Source: JBGPHT01 sp041484525 (GTDB lineage: Bacteria > Acidobacteriota > Terriglobia > Bryobacterales > Bryobacteraceae). From it: a stretch of DNA of 13,080 nt. The position numbers and the translations under genes are program-made. Positions 5,931 through 12,943 of this stretch are shown here, one piece after another (position 1 is the stretch's first letter; every line of letters starts with the position of its first letter). The notes beneath the pieces are model-generated. The model was not told where the DNA came from and did not search any database. It was given only the letters and a program-made list of their open reading frames with translations. The stretch is taken from the NCBI GenBank assembly GCA_041484525.1, contig JBGPHT010000197.1, positions 1 through 13,080 on the forward strand, in the 5' to 3' direction.

Positions 5931-7491
5931 TCTGAATGAAGCGCGCGGCCAAGTCTCGCGCGGCGCGGTCGTAGGCGTCTTTATCGGCCCACATGCCGCG
6001 GGCATCCAAGAACTGCGACGGCACTCCGGGGCACGATTTCGGCACCGCCATGCGGAAGATCGGGTGCTGCTCGGTAGGCACATCTTTCAAGGCGCCGCTC
6101 AGGGCCGCGTTGAGCATGGCGCGCGTGTACGCGAGTTTCATGCGCTCGCCCACGCCGAACGGACCGCCCACCCAACCGGTGTTCACCAGCCAGCACTGGG
6201 CGCCGTGGCGGCGCAGCTTTTCACCCAACAGCGAGGCGTAGGTGGCGGCCGGTCGGGGCAGGAACGGCGCGCCGAAACAGGCGCTGAAGGTGGCCTGCGG
6301 CTCGTCGCTGAGTCCGCGCTCGGTACCGGCGACCTTGGCCGTGTAACCGCTTACGAAATGATACATGGCTTGCCCCGGAGTCAGCTTCGAAATCGGCGGC
6401 AGGACGCCGAACGCGTCGGCGGTCAGGAAGATGACATGGTTCGGATGCCCGCCCACGCTCGGAATCAGCGCGTTGTCGATGAAGTCGAGCGGATAGGCGG
6501 CACGCGTGTTCTCCGTGATTTCGACCGAATCGAAATCCAGCAGGCGCGTGGCGGCGTCCATCACGACGTTCTCGAGCACGGTGCCGAAGCGGATGGCATT
6601 CCAGATCTGCGGCTCCTGCTTCTGGGAGAGCCGGATACATTTGGCGTAGCAGCCGCCTTCGAAATTGAAGACGCCGTTGTCGCTCCAGCCGTGCTCGTCG
6701 TCGCCGATCAGGCGGCGGGTGGGATCGGCGGAAAGCGTCGTCTTGCCGGTGCCCGAGAGGCCGAAGAACAGCGCCACGTCGCCCGCCGGTCCCATGTTGG
6801 CCGAGCAGTGCATGGGGAAGACGCCGCGGCCAGGCAGCAGATAATTCATGATGGTGAACGCCGACTTTTTCATCTCTCCGGCGTAGCTGGTGCCGCAGAT
6901 GAGCACCACGCGCTTCTTGAAATTGAGGGCGATGCAGGTCTCGGAATTGGTGCCGTCTTCGGCGGGATTCGCCTGGAAATCGGGCGCGAACAGGATGGTG
7001 AACTCGGGGATGTGGCTTTCGGTGAGATCGGGATCGGGGCGGATGAAAAGCTGCCGGGCGAACAGGTTGTGCCAGGCGAACTGGCACACCACGCGGAGGG
7101 GCAGCGTGTACCCGGGATCGGCGCCTACGAAACAATCGTGCGCATACACCTCGCGCCCTTGCCAGAACGCCAGCATGCGGGAGTAGAGGCGGTCGAAACT
7201 CTCCTCGGAAAGCGGCTGATTGACTGCGCCCCACTGCACGGTAGAGTCAGTGATCTCGTCGCGCACCACGAATTTATCTTTGGGAGAGCGGCCGGTGAAC
7301 TGGCCGGTCTGGACCACGAACGAACCGTTGGCGGCGAAACTTCCCTCGCGGCGGGCGACGGCATGTTCGAGGAGTTGCGCCGCACCCAGATTCCAATAGG
7401 CAACGTCAATATTACGGAGGCCGTGGTGCTCCAGCCCATGGCGGCTCGGGCGATTTCCCGCGTTCACGATCTGTTTATGCTCTGTCAGCAT
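5872..7491 (-). CDS. pckA: Phosphoenolpyruvate carboxykinase (ATP)
   Basis: A 539-residue cytoplasmic enzyme that converts oxaloacetate and ATP to phosphoenolpyruvate, CO2 and ADP, the first committed step of gluconeogenesis. Family landmarks are in order: TGQFTGRSPKDKFVV (about 62-76, substrate Arg), YAGEMKKSAFTIMNYLLP (about 203-220), MHCSAN (about 227-232), the P-loop GLSGTGKTTLS (about 244-254), LIGDDEHGW (about 261-269, metal-binding Asp pair) and FNFEGGCYAK. The length equals that of the E. coli enzyme and all key residues are present. The start at 7491 lacks a strong Shine-Dalgarno. The stop overlaps the ATG of the downstream hydrolase frame. The last ~18 codons belong to the 111-bp repeat family, but pckA itself is complete. 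It is divergent from the gene at 7537 across 45 bp. Confidence 0.97.
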   Translation of the reverse strand: MLTEHKQIVNAGNRPSRHGLEHHGLRNIDVAYWNLGAAQLLEHAVARREGSFAANGSFVVQTGQFTGRSPKDKFVVRDEITDSTVQWGAVNQPLSEESFDRLYSRMLAFWQGREVYAHDCFVGADPGYTLPLRVVCQFAWHNLFARQLFIRPDPDLTESHIPEFTILFAPDFQANPAEDGTNSETCIALNFKKRVVLICGTSYAGEMKKSAFTIMNYLLPGRGVFPMHCSANMGPAGDVALFFGLSGTGKTTLSADPTRRLIGDDEHGWSDNGVFNFEGGCYAKCIRLSQKQEPQIWNAIRFGTVLENVVMDAATRLLDFDSVEITENTRAAYPLDFIDNALIPSVGGHPNHVIFLTADAFGVLPPISKLTPGQAMYHFVSGYTAKVAGTERGLSDEPQATFSACFGAPFLPRPAATYASLLGEKLRRHGAQCWLVNTGWVGGPFGVGERMKLAYTRAMLNAALSGALKDVPTEQHPIFRMAVPKSCPGVPSQFLDARGMWADKDAYDRAARDLAARFIQNFEKFPLVSREVAEAAPVV

Positions 7492-7524
7492 TTTTTAGTT
7501 CTCAAATTCCTAGGTGCCGTATCG

Positions 7525-7530
7525 TAATAT
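7525..7530 (+). promoter_or_regulatory. Candidate -10 box before the gene at 7537
   Basis: TAATAT ends 6 bases before the ATG at 7537, and no Shine-Dalgarno is visible. The geometry is the same as at 3461-3466, suggesting a leaderless transcript. No convincing -35 is visible. The only intergenic DNA is 45 bp (7492-7536), so promoters for this gene and pckA must overlap or extend into the coding regions. Confidence 0.25.
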
Positions 7531-7536
7531 GTTCTC

Positions 7537-8136
7537 ATGAACCGGCTGCTCGGGGCATGCTGTCTGCTGACCATGTCGTTCTATTACCCCGCCCGGGCAC
7601 AGGTGATCGAGTTCGAATCCAACGGTCTGAAATATCAGACACTTACGAAGTCCGGCGTGACTGTGATCTTCGCCCAATTGCCGATGCGCATTCACACGTA
7701 CGCGGTGGTCCAGGTGGCGATTTCGAACGGTTCGGCCGGCCCTTATACGATCCGTCCCGAGGATTTCACCTACGAACGGAATGACGGTGTGGCGGTGCGG
7801 GCCGCCGCCGCTCGCGACGTGGTATCGATGCTTTCCCAAAAAGGCAACGGCAACGACGTGATCAAACTAGTGACCAGCTACGAGGCCGGCATTTATGGCG
7901 CCCACATGCGATCCACCAACGGCTACGAACAGCGCCGCCAGGCCGCACTCGCCGCCGGAGCCACGAAACTGAAGGCCGCCGCGGCCGCGAGTGCGCTGGC
8001 ATTAGTGCAGACCAAGCTGGCGATGGGCGACTCCACGGACGGAGCCGTGTTCTTCCCGACCGAAGGTAAGGCGCTCGGTCCGGGACGGTTGGTGGTCCGC
8101 ACCAACACCGACACGTTCGAATTCAAAACGGAATAA
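7537..8136 (+). CDS. Small secreted protein of unknown function
   Basis: A 199-residue protein with a signal peptide MNRLLGACCLLTMSFYYPARA, probably cleaved after ARA. Cysteines occur in the hydrophobic core, but there is no clear lipobox. The mature part begins QVIEFESNGLKYQTLTKSG, and the segment VVQVAISNGSAGPYTIRPEDF reads like an immunoglobulin-like strand pattern. An Ala-rich helical stretch at about 130-155 follows, then a last strand region (GAVFFPTEGKALGPGRLVV). I do not recognise a family and assign no function. It is 14 bases upstream of the oligopeptidase-like gene and probably shares its transcript. The start is the first ATG and gives the signal peptide at once. Confidence 0.7.
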   Translation: MNRLLGACCLLTMSFYYPARAQVIEFESNGLKYQTLTKSGVTVIFAQLPMRIHTYAVVQVAISNGSAGPYTIRPEDFTYERNDGVAVRAAAARDVVSMLSQKGNGNDVIKLVTSYEAGIYGAHMRSTNGYEQRRQAALAAGATKLKAAAAASALALVQTKLAMGDSTDGAVFFPTEGKALGPGRLVVRTNTDTFEFKTE

Positions 8137-8142
8137 AGAGGT
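8137..8142 (+). promoter_or_regulatory. Ribosome binding site of the oligopeptidase B-like gene
   Basis: AGAGGT lies 8 bases before the ATG at 8151, immediately after the stop codon of the upstream gene. It supports the start at 8151 and operon-type expression. Confidence 0.6.
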
Positions 8143-8150
8143 AAATCGAT

Positions 8151-9311
8151 ATGTGGAATTACATCAGCGCCGGAATCTTGCTTGGCGGGATCATTGCCGC
8201 CGTCCGGACGCCAGCCCAGGCCCAGATGGCGTTGGCGCCGCCGGCTGCGCCCACGGCGGAACACCGCGAGACGCGGCACGGGGCCACTGCGATCGACAAC
8301 TACTATTGGCTGCGGGAGAAGTCGAACCCGAAGGTGGTTCAGTATCTCGAGTCGGAAAACGCTTACACGGAAGGCATGACCAAGGACCTGAAGCCGTTCG
8401 CCGACACGCTGTACAAAGAGATGCTGGGCCGCATCCAGCAGACCGATCTGAGCGTGCCGGTCCGCCGCGGCGGGTACCTCTATTATTCGCGCACCGTCGA
8501 GGGGAAGCAGTATCCGATCCAATGCCGCCGCAAGGGGAACATGGAGGCGCCGGAGGAAATCCTGCTGGATCTGAACGAACTGGCCAAGGAGCACAAGTTC
8601 GTCGGGTTGGGCGATTTCGTGATGAGCGACGACCAGAACCTGCTGGCGAACACTACCGATTTCACCGGCTTCCACCAGTACAGTGTGAACGTGAAGGATC
8701 TGCGGACCGGCAAGACGTTTCCGGATACGTTCGAGCGGGTGACGTCGGTGGAATGGGCCGCCGACAACAAGACGCTTTTCCTGGCGACCGAAGATGCGGT
8801 GACGAAGCGGTCGGATAAACTGTGGCGGCACGCGCTCGGCGCGACGGCGTTCGAGCCGCTTTACGCCGAAAAGGACGAGATGTACGACATCGATGTCACG
8901 AAGACGCGGGACCGGAAATACGTCGTGCTGAATATCGAGGCCAAGGATACCAGCGAAGCCCTCTACCTGCGCGCCGACCGGCCGCAGGGCAGCTTCGCCG
9001 TGTTCCTTCCGCGCGAGAAGAAGCACCGCTACTACGTGGATCACCGCGAAGGTTTGTTCTACATTCGCAGCAACAAGGGCGGCAAGAACTTCCAGATCGT
9101 GACGGCGCCCGAGAACGATCCGAACCTCAAGAATTGGAAGGCGTTCATTCCGCACCGCGACGATGTGTTGATGTCGCGCATCGACCTGTTCAAGGACTTC
9201 GCCGTGGCGGTGGAGAAATCCGAGGCGTTGACGCGGCTCCGCTTGTACGACTTCAAGACGGCGCGCGGCGGTTCGGCAGCGCAGGATCGCGTTCAACACC
9301 TTCCGGTGTAG
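8151..9311 (+). pseudogene. ptrB: Oligopeptidase B-like S9A peptidase, catalytic half deleted
   Basis: The reading frame gives 386 residues: a signal peptide (MWNYISAGILLGGIIAAVRTPAQA) followed by the N-terminal beta-propeller of an S9A prolyl oligopeptidase/oligopeptidase B. Family segments include DNYYWLREKSNPKVVQYLESENAYTE in the first 70 residues, VRRGGYLYYSRTVEGKQYP, TLFLATEDAVTKRSDKLWRH and LFKDFAVAVEKSEALTRLRLYDFKT. Homology stops at DFKT (about residue 370, base 9260). The last 16 residues are read from the opposite strand of an IS91-type transposase. The whole alpha/beta-hydrolase domain, with the GGSxGG serine and the Asp and His, is missing from a family that normally runs to about 700 residues. 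It cannot be a working peptidase; a stable propeller fragment could still be secreted. The symbol is by family resemblance only. Confidence 0.88.
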
Positions 9312-9398
9312 CCAAGTGAGCCACTTTCGGGGGCGCTCGTAAAAGCCGTCTCCGGCGGCGCGGATCACGTCGGCCACCTCGAGGGGTGGCCGCGGCAT
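9262..9398 (-). pseudogene. IS91 family transposase, first ~45 codons only
   Basis: From ATG 9398 the frame reads MPRPPLEVADVIRAAGDG, then a helix with ERPRKWLTWLHRKVL, then RCRTAA. This is the usual start of IS91-type transposases (RPPLEVADVxRxHG...CRTAALGGH), just before their zinc-binding region. After CRTAA it runs into the complement of the oligopeptidase gene. The missing parts are the zinc-binding cysteines and the catalytic HUH/Tyr domain. The ATG follows the integrase stop with no gap, and GGAG lies 3 bases upstream, which suggests coupled translation. The frame stays open on into peptidase antisense DNA as far as 7923, giving a 491-codon chimera with no expected function. Confidence 0.82.
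9371..9392 (-). other. 8-bp hairpin at the start of the transposase coding sequence
   Basis: CGGCCACC (9371-9378) and GGTGGCCG (9385-9392) are exact complements with a 6-base loop, in about codons 3 to 9 of the transposase. A stem this close to the ATG could lower translation, but the same bases also encode the conserved RPPLEVAD motif. Confidence 0.35.
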
Positions 9399-10283
9399 CT
9401 ACTCCGTACCACCGCAGTTGTGGCGATTGCCACCGAGGGGCAGAGCGTCGAGCGGACTGGGCGTAGCATTCAGGTGCTGCTGGGAGAGGTGCAGGTAGAT
9501 GGTGGTTTCTTCCAGATCACGATGGCCCAGGAGAATCTGGATGGTTCGTAAATCGGCGCCGGCTTCGAGCAGATGAGTGGCGAAACAGTGCCGCAAAGTG
9601 TGCGGATGAACTTCCTTGCGGATGCCGGCGCGTGTTGCCGCTTCCCGGCACGCCAGCCAGACGATCTTGGTGGTGACCGGGTGGTCGGCTGTGTGCCAGC
9701 GATTGCCCGGGAACAGCCACACTTTCGGTTTTCGTCGCAAACCGCGCCAATGTTCCCGCAAGGCTTCCAGCAACTTGGGGCTCAGCATGATGTCACGGTC
9801 CTTGCGGCCTTTTCCACCCTGTACGTGAATGACCATGCGCTGGCTGTCGATGTCGCTGACCTTCAAATGCGCCAGTTCGGCTCGGCGCATTCCGGTGGCG
9901 TAGAGTGTCATCAGGATCGTGCGATAGAACGGAGTCGTTGCGGAATGAATCAACCGCGCAACTTCCTCCGGACTCAGTATCTTGGGTAGCCGGATGACTC
10001 TCTTCGGGTACGGGGTTTCGTCGACACTCCAGGTCTTCTTGAGTGTTTTGATAAAGAAAAACCGCAGTGCCCCGACTCGTTGATTGACGGTATTCGCGGC
10101 CAGCTTTCGTTCGCGGAACAGGTAGGCCTGGTACTCGCGCACGTGCTCCGGGCCCAATGCGTCTGGCGGCTTATGGAAGTAGCGGGCGAAATCCTCGATC
10201 GTCATGAGGTATGTCCGCACGGTATTCTGAGAGTAATTTCGACGCTCGAGTTCTTCGAGCATCAACTTGCGTAGATGGGTCAC
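9399..10283 (-). CDS. Tyrosine recombinase (IS91-associated XerC/D-like integrase)
   Basis: A 294-residue site-specific recombinase. The N-terminal SAM-like DNA-binding domain (about 1-85) includes NYSQNTVRTYLMTIEDFARYF. The C-terminal catalytic domain has the full active set: Arg in ATGMRRAEL (about 133), Lys in QGGKGRKDR (about 158), His and Arg in HPHTLRH (about 228 and 231), His in LGH (about 254) and the nucleophile Tyr in TIYLHLS (about 263). It appears intact and may be active. The GTG start at 10283 is preferred over the ATG at 10319 because AAGGAGGT lies 7 bases upstream of GTG and VTHLRKLMLEEL matches the usual N-terminus. Its transposase partner downstream is truncated. Confidence 0.93.
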   Translation of the reverse strand: MTHLRKLMLEELERRNYSQNTVRTYLMTIEDFARYFHKPPDALGPEHVREYQAYLFRERKLAANTVNQRVGALRFFFIKTLKKTWSVDETPYPKRVIRLPKILSPEEVARLIHSATTPFYRTILMTLYATGMRRAELAHLKVSDIDSQRMVIHVQGGKGRKDRDIMLSPKLLEALREHWRGLRRKPKVWLFPGNRWHTADHPVTTKIVWLACREAATRAGIRKEVHPHTLRHCFATHLLEAGADLRTIQILLGHRDLEETTIYLHLSQQHLNATPSPLDALPLGGNRHNCGGTE

Positions 10284-10290
10284 AGGGATG

Positions 10291-10298
10291 ACCTCCTT
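10291..10298 (-). promoter_or_regulatory. Strong ribosome binding site of the integrase
   Basis: The minus strand reads AAGGAGGT, 7 bases before GTG 10283. It is the best Shine-Dalgarno sequence in the window and decides the GTG start. Confidence 0.85.
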
Positions 10299-10375
10299 GT
10301 GACCCGACAATACACGCAACTTAACGAATACTGCTGAGGACCACCCACGCGAAGCGTCTGCCTCTTAGGCTTCGT

Positions 10376-10657
10376 TCAAGTCGCGATTCCGGGGATTAGA
10401 AGGACGGTTACCTTTGCGCTCTTCACCGTTTCCGCTACGGCCGTGATCCACTCGAGATCGGAGTGAGCGCCGAATCCGTAATTGAAGCTCGACCCGGAGA
10501 GGCCGTCTCCATGCGTGATCTCGAGAGCGTCGACGCCGGCGCAGTCCAATGCGGCCGCGATGGCCCGCACCTGCTCGATCGAATACTGATGACGTATGGG
10601 ATGCATGCCATCCCGCAGCGTGACGTCCTGAATGTAGAGTCTCTCAGTGGTTCCCAT
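10376..10657 (-). pseudogene. mhpE: 4-hydroxy-2-oxovalerate aldolase, truncated after ~92 codons
   Basis: The intact enzyme (about 340 residues) cleaves 4-hydroxy-2-oxopentanoate into pyruvate and acetaldehyde and channels the aldehyde to the dehydrogenase encoded next door. Here only the first 93 residues are read. The N-terminal signatures are clear: LYIQDVTLRDGMHPIRHQYS (catalytic Arg and Asp and metal-site region), ITHGDGLSGSSFNYGFGAHS and KVTVLLIPGIAT, where homology ends with a TGA at the element border. The rest of the TIM barrel, including the metal-binding HxH, is absent from the window. The ATG overlaps the end of the dehydrogenase gene by 14 bases, the usual coupled arrangement. 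It was most likely inactivated by the IS91-type insertion. Confidence 0.9.
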
Positions 10658-11568
10658 TTCCGCTTCCTTGTCCCATTTCCATCAGCCTCTCCGCCGTCTT
10701 CAGCGCCGCCGACGTCATGATGTCGAGGTTCCCCGCATAGGGCGGCAGGTAGTGTCCCGCCCCCTCGATCTCCAGATAGATGGACGTCTTCAAGCCGCTG
10801 CGCGCTTCGTCAGGACCTTTCAGATTTCGGCGCATGGCAAAGTTCTCAAACTGCACTTCCTGTTTCAGCCGATAACCCGGAACGTAGCCTTGTACGTCTT
10901 CGACCATGCGCTTGATGGACGCGCCGATGGCGTCCCGATCGGCTTCGTCAGTGAAGCAAAAAACCGTATTGCGCATGATGAGCGGAGGCTCGGCGGGATT
11001 GAGGACGATAATCGCTTTGCCTTTCTTCGCTCCGCCGATCTTCTCGATGGCTCGCGCAGTCGTCTGCGTAAACTCGTCGATGTTGGCGCGCGTGCCGGGC
11101 CCCGCCGATTTACTCGCGATGCTGGAGACGATCTCGGCGTAGTGGACCTGCGACACGCGGTTGACTGCCGCCACCATCGGGATGGTCGCCTGGCCGCCGC
11201 AACTCACCATGTCACGTTGCGAGCGTTCGCGTGTGCCCCAGGTTGACCACAGGAACGACGTACGGTCCGATCGCCGCCGGAGTCAGATCGATCAGCTTTT
11301 TTCCGCACCCTTCCAGAGATGCGGCGTTCTTCAGATGGGCTTTGGCGGATGTCGCATCAAATACGACACGAATCTCGCCGAAATCCTCCATCTTTAGAAG
11401 GCCTTCAACTCCCTGGTCCGTGGTGGGAACGCCCATCCGCTGCGCCCGGGCCAATCCTTCGGAGGAGGGGTCTACGCCCACCAACGCGCCCGACTTGGAA
11501 TTCCGCAAGACCTTAATCATCAGGTCGATTCCGATATTCCCCGACCCTATGATGGCCACCTTATGCAT
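10644..11568 (-). pseudogene. mhpF: Acylating acetaldehyde dehydrogenase, broken by two 1-base deletions
   Basis: The intact enzyme (about 310 residues) oxidises acetaldehyde to acetyl-CoA with NAD+ and CoA and forms a complex with the aldolase. The N-terminal part runs from ATG 11568 (GGAG 8 bases upstream): HKVAIIGSGNIGIDLMIKVL is the NAD-binding fold, followed by VFDATSAKAH and IDLTPAAIGPYVVPVVNL. It then hits a stop at 11212. The C-terminal part resumes in another frame at 11210 with MVSCGGQATIPMVAAVNRV (catalytic Cys) through GPGTRANIDEFT and LNPAEPPLIMR to the stop at 10644. The original reading (NLGAHANARNVNMVSC) is restored by adding one base at the GGGG run (11236-11239) and one near 11211-11212. 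Together the parts give about 308 residues, a full-length protein. Confidence 0.9.
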
Positions 11569-11589
11569 ACAGTGTTCTCCCGACTTTCC

Positions 11590-11618
11590 TTGCCAGTCTC
11601 CGCCCAATGCTCTATCAT
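11590..11618 (+). promoter_or_regulatory. Sigma-70-type promoter of the MFS transporter
   Basis: TTGCCA (11590-11595) and TATCAT (11613-11618) are separated by 17 bp, each 5 of 6 to consensus. Transcription would begin about 11625, only two bases before the ATG at 11627, giving a nearly leaderless mRNA or a ~50-base leader to the alternative ATG at 11678. On the opposite strand TATGAT (11619-11614) could serve the dehydrogenase gene, so divergent promoters may overlap. Confidence 0.5.
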
Positions 11619-11626
11619 AGTCCGAA

Positions 11627-12943
11627 ATGGCTCCCGTTAGCCCCTCCATTCCCCTACAAGATTCCGCGGCGGCAACTATGGATCGGGCGTACGTGGCTTC
11701 ACGGACACGCTACAAGGTGCTGGGGCTGACCTTTCTTGTCTCTTTCGTCATGTATATGGACCGCGTGTGCATGGGAACCGCGGCCCCGATCATGATGCGA
11801 GAGTTCGGGCTCGACAAGATCACGATGGGCTGGAGTGTCTCCGCTTTCAATTGGGCATACGCGCTATTTCAGGTTCCCGGTGGGTGGATGGCCGATCGCT
11901 ATGGGCCGAGGATCATTCTTGCCGCCGCCCTCGCCTGGTGGTCGCTCTTCACCGCTGCGACCGGCGCTTCCTTCAACGCCTTTTCTCTGACCGTCACGCG
12001 TTTCATGTTCGGTGCCGGAGAGGCGGCAGCCTTCCCGGCAAGTTCGCGCGCGGTGGTGCGGTGGTTGCCAGTAGAACAGCGCGGATTCGGTCAAGGGGTC
12101 CAGCACGCGGGTTCGCGCCTCGGCGCCGCGATCGCGCCTGCGCTGGTCGTCTTCCTTTTATATAAGACCACGTGGCGTTGGATGTTCTATAGTTTCGGAT
12201 CTCTGGGAGCAGTGTTGGCGCTCGTCTGGTATGCGTATTACCGAAATCGCCCGCAAGAACACTCAAGCGTCAACGAGGAAGAGTTGCAGGCAATCGGACC
12301 CGCTGCGGCCACTGGCTCCAAGCCGGCGGTCGACGTTCCCTGGCGGCGAATCCTGCGAAGCCGCGATCTCTGGTTTCTGAGCAGCATGTATTTCTGCTAC
12401 GGATGGGTCGTCTGGACGTACCTCTTCTGGCTCCCGACTTACCTCGTCGAGGCTCGTCACTTTAGCCAGATCAAGATGGGATTGGGAGCCAGCCTGCCCC
12501 TACTGGCGGCAACGGTGACCAACGTCGCTGGCGGCTGGATTTCAGACAAGCTCAGTTCCAGATGGAGCGACTTGCGCCGCGGACGACTGGCTGTTTCCGT
12601 GATCGGATTCGCCATCGCGGGGGTGGGTCTGATTCCAGGAGTCCTGGCTCAGAGCGCGAGTACCGGTCTAATCTGCCTCACCATCGCGCTCGCCGGTCTC
12701 GAGCTGACAGTTGCCGTTTCCTGGGCGATTTCGCTGGATATCGGCGGCGATTATAGCGGATCGGTGTCCGCTGTTATGAACACGCTGGGGAACCTGGGCG
12801 GCGCACTCTCCTCCGTCGTAATCGGCTACCTCGCCACCCATCTAGGTTGGAACTGGCCGTTCCTGGTCGCCAGCGCTCTATGCGCGATCGCGGCGTTGCT
12901 GGCTACAAGAATCAATCCGAATCGATCGGCTGTCGCCGCCTAG
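11627..12943 (+). CDS. MFS transporter, anion:cation symporter (ACS) type
   Basis: A 438-residue inner-membrane transporter with about 12 hydrophobic segments in two halves. ACS/MFS markers are MYMDRVCMGTAAPIM in the first membrane helix region, the loop 2-3 motif GGWMADRYGPRI, TRFMFGAGEAAAFP in helix 4, a charged central loop (RNRPQEHSSVNEEELQAI) and GGWISDKLSSRW as the second-half copy of the loop motif. Family members import organic anions such as phthalate, hydroxyphenylpropionate, hexuronates or glucarate with protons. Position next to aldolase/dehydrogenase genes suggests an aromatic acid, but the sequence does not prove it. ATG 11627 is annotated; ATG 11678 (residue 18) is also possible, since the first 17 residues are not conserved-looking and no Shine-Dalgarno precedes 11627. 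The gene seems intact. Confidence 0.88.
   Translation: MAPVSPSIPLQDSAAATMDRAYVASRTRYKVLGLTFLVSFVMYMDRVCMGTAAPIMMREFGLDKITMGWSVSAFNWAYALFQVPGGWMADRYGPRIILAAALAWWSLFTAATGASFNAFSLTVTRFMFGAGEAAAFPASSRAVVRWLPVEQRGFGQGVQHAGSRLGAAIAPALVVFLLYKTTWRWMFYSFGSLGAVLALVWYAYYRNRPQEHSSVNEEELQAIGPAAATGSKPAVDVPWRRILRSRDLWFLSSMYFCYGWVVWTYLFWLPTYLVEARHFSQIKMGLGASLPLLAATVTNVAGGWISDKLSSRWSDLRRGRLAVSVIGFAIAGVGLIPGVLAQSASTGLICLTIALAGLELTVAVSWAISLDIGGDYSGSVSAVMNTLGNLGGALSSVVIGYLATHLGWNWPFLVASALCAIAALLATRINPNRSAVAA

Larger units (their letters stand above)
9262..10380 (-). mobile_element. Remnant of an IS91-type element (integrase plus truncated transposase)
   Basis: On the minus strand a tyrosine recombinase gene is followed directly (TAG then ATG) by the N-terminus of an IS91-type transposase, a pairing known from IS91-like elements in several phyla. 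The transposase is cut at about 9262, where oligopeptidase B coding sequence begins. The other edge lies near 10376-10380, where the aldolase gene loses homology. Both flanking genes face the element and have lost their 3' parts. Edges are approximate because I could not compare with an intact copy. A 6-bp inverted pair (CGAAGC 10350-10355, GCTTCG 10369-10374) lies near the outer edge. Confidence 0.8.

Noticed and set aside
5836..7527. Long plus-strand open frame (563 codons) opposite pckA
   Set aside because: It is exactly antisense to a conserved enzyme and its translation has the composition of a GC-rich antisense frame; no family resemblance.
9261..9319. A simple frameshift in the oligopeptidase gene near DFKT instead of a deletion
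   Set aside because: None of the three plus frames after 9262 resembles the peptidase, whereas the minus strand reads a recognisable IS91 transposase start right up to that point.
10372..10380. GTTC/CAAG at the outer edge of the element as the IS91 target tetranucleotide
   Set aside because: IS91 target specificity, as I recall it, applies to the end beyond the transposase, not the integrase side, and four bases match easily by chance.
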